A DNA stretch of 15,202 bases from Anaerolineales bacterium UBA2317. GTDB taxonomy: Bacteria; Chloroflexota; Anaerolineae; Anaerolineales; Villigracilaceae. Made by a program: the position numbers and the translations under genes. Numbering within the stretch: position 1 is the first letter of the stretch; the number at the start of each line of letters is the position of its first letter. The notes beneath the pieces were generated by a model that saw only the letters and a list, made by a program, of their open reading frames with translations, was not told the DNA's origin and did not search any database. Positions 14,363-15,202 of this stretch are shown piece by piece. The stretch is taken from the NCBI GenBank assembly GCA_002345215.1, contig DDVH01000043.1:1-15202 (forward strand), given 5' to 3'.

Positions 14363-14371
14363 ATTATAGCA
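14363..14371 (-). promoter_or_regulatory. Extended -10 promoter element for dnaE
   Basis: The minus strand reads TGCTATAAT, a perfect extended -10 (TGnTATAAT); no good -35 is seen. Transcription would start near 14356 and give a leader of about 90 bases made almost wholly of the two repeat blocks. Confidence 0.55.
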
Positions 14372-14471
14372 CGCATGTTCAACATAGTACTTAACGATAG
14401 CCTTAAAAAATCCTTTTGCGGATAAAATAGAAAAAGTTTATTGGTTTCACAGTTAATAAAATTAAACCGAT

Positions 14472-15202
14472 ATGTCACCTATCCCCGTCAGCAAGTCCAA
14501 AATTATTCCACCCAGTCGTCGTCCGCAATTGCTGACGCGTAAACGTTTGCTGGAGTTTATGTATGAAGCCTTAGATAAAAAACTAACGCTTCTATCTGCA
14601 CCTGCGGGGTATGGCAAAACATCTTTGCTCATTGATTTAATCCATGACGAAGGCAATGATTGGAAAAATTGCTGGCTAGCACTAGATGAATTAGACCGCG
14701 AACCACAACGCTTTGCATCATATTTTGTTGCTTCCATTGCACAACAAATCCCATCTTTTGGAACACAATCAAATGATGTCTTAGATAACATGAGTTCATT
14801 TGACGAAAATGCGGAGCGTCTTTTAGTCACTTTGATTAATGAACTCATAGAGAACACAAATGATATTTGCGTCATCATATTAGATGATTTTCATTTAGTT
14901 GAAGGTGTTACTGCAATAACAAACTTTATTAATCGCTTTGTTCAGTTAATGCCAGAAAATTGTCATCTGATTATTTCTTCAAGGAAACTTGCCGAATTAC
15001 CTGACTTAACTTTATTCATTGCACGCGGTGAAGCAAGTGGCTTAGATTTTTCTGACCTTGCTTTTCAAGCGGAAGAAATTCAAGCATTGATTTCTCAAAA
15101 CGAAGGCAAGCATATTTCCGATGCAGAAGCGATGCGTCTTGTTTCAGAAACCGAAGGCTGGATAACAGGCTTACAGTTTTCAAACATCAAATTGCCAAGT
15201 TC
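14472..15202 (+). CDS. MalT-like STAND-type transcriptional regulator (LuxR family expected), N-terminal part
   Basis: The frame is open from ATG 14472 to the window edge (243 complete codons) and continues beyond it. The N-terminal NTPase domain has Walker A SAPAGYGKTSLL (42-53), Walker B VIILDDFHLV (134-143), an IISSRK sensor segment (167-172) and TEGWITGLQ (227-235). All are typical of MalT and other large ATP-dependent LuxR-family activators. In that family this domain is followed by TPR-like repeats that bind the inducer or partner and a C-terminal helix-turn-helix; neither is within the window, so the DNA-binding end is inferred. No convincing ribosome binding site precedes the ATG, but no other in-frame start is nearby. 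It is divergent from dnaE and may regulate genes farther right. Confidence 0.88.
   Translation, partial: MSPIPVSKSKIIPPSRRPQLLTRKRLLEFMYEALDKKLTLLSAPAGYGKTSLLIDLIHDEGNDWKNCWLALDELDREPQRFASYFVASIAQQIPSFGTQSNDVLDNMSSFDENAERLLVTLINELIENTNDICVIILDDFHLVEGVTAITNFINRFVQLMPENCHLIISSRKLAELPDLTLFIARGEASGLDFSDLAFQAEEIQALISQNEGKHISDAEAMRLVSETEGWITGLQFSNIKLPS

Noticed and set aside
14462..14878. Minus-strand open frame of 138 codons
   Set aside because: It is a serine-rich shadow of the MalT-like regulator, whose Walker motifs on the plus strand are clear.

Overview
The window reads as chromosomal DNA of a moderately AT-rich bacterium, most likely a member of the Chloroflexota (Anaerolineae-like). The grounds are a very long DnaE with an intact PHP domain, a MalT-type STAND regulator, an RRM RNA-binding protein, PYROXD2-type oxidoreductases, and intergenic spaces full of small palindromes. 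This placement is inference from gene content; there is no rRNA or other marker gene. No tRNA, rRNA, CRISPR array, insertion sequence or phage gene was seen.

Layout. 1-528 (+) is the 3' part of a 16S rRNA A1408 methyltransferase homologue (NpmA/KamB type). A bidirectional terminator separates it from a FAD oxidoreductase (563-2050, -). A small unknown gene (2124-2468, +) diverges from that oxidoreductase and converges on a second, paralogous one (2587-4191, -). Upstream of the second oxidoreductase on the minus strand are a GcvT-fold folate-dependent protein (4287-5483), a very AT-rich four-helix membrane protein (5488-5985) and a cupin (5996-6322). The cupin has a recognisable promoter and a leader occupied by an inverted repeat. 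Further upstream on the minus strand are a membrane-anchored unknown (6493-7062, with its own terminator), a DUF998 membrane protein (7089-7673) and an RRM protein (7743-8054).

From 8055 to 8284 there is no gene but an 87-base REP-like palindrome. A steroid 5-alpha-reductase/enoyl-reductase-family membrane enzyme (8285-9028, -) diverges from an enoyl-CoA hydratase (9098-9871, +). The hydratase is closed by a bidirectional terminator facing a GNAT acetyltransferase (9904-10347, -). A perfect palindrome separates the acetyltransferase from dnaE (10404-14264, -), the replicative DNA polymerase III alpha subunit. The dnaE leader is made of 9-base repeats. Divergent from dnaE, a MalT-like regulator begins at 14472 and runs off the window.

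How the genes may work together. The cupin, membrane protein, GcvT-like protein and oxidoreductase B lie in one direction with short gaps and may form a transcription unit acting on a small methylated or amine substrate; the substrate cannot be read from sequence. The 5-alpha-reductase-like enzyme and the enoyl-CoA hydratase suggest a lipid or acyl-CoA theme. No obvious defence or mobile system is present. The most interesting signals are the A1408 methyltransferase homologue, the roughly 24% GC membrane gene inside a much GC-richer cluster, a palindrome lying inside a coding sequence, and the collection of structured intergenic repeats at gene starts.
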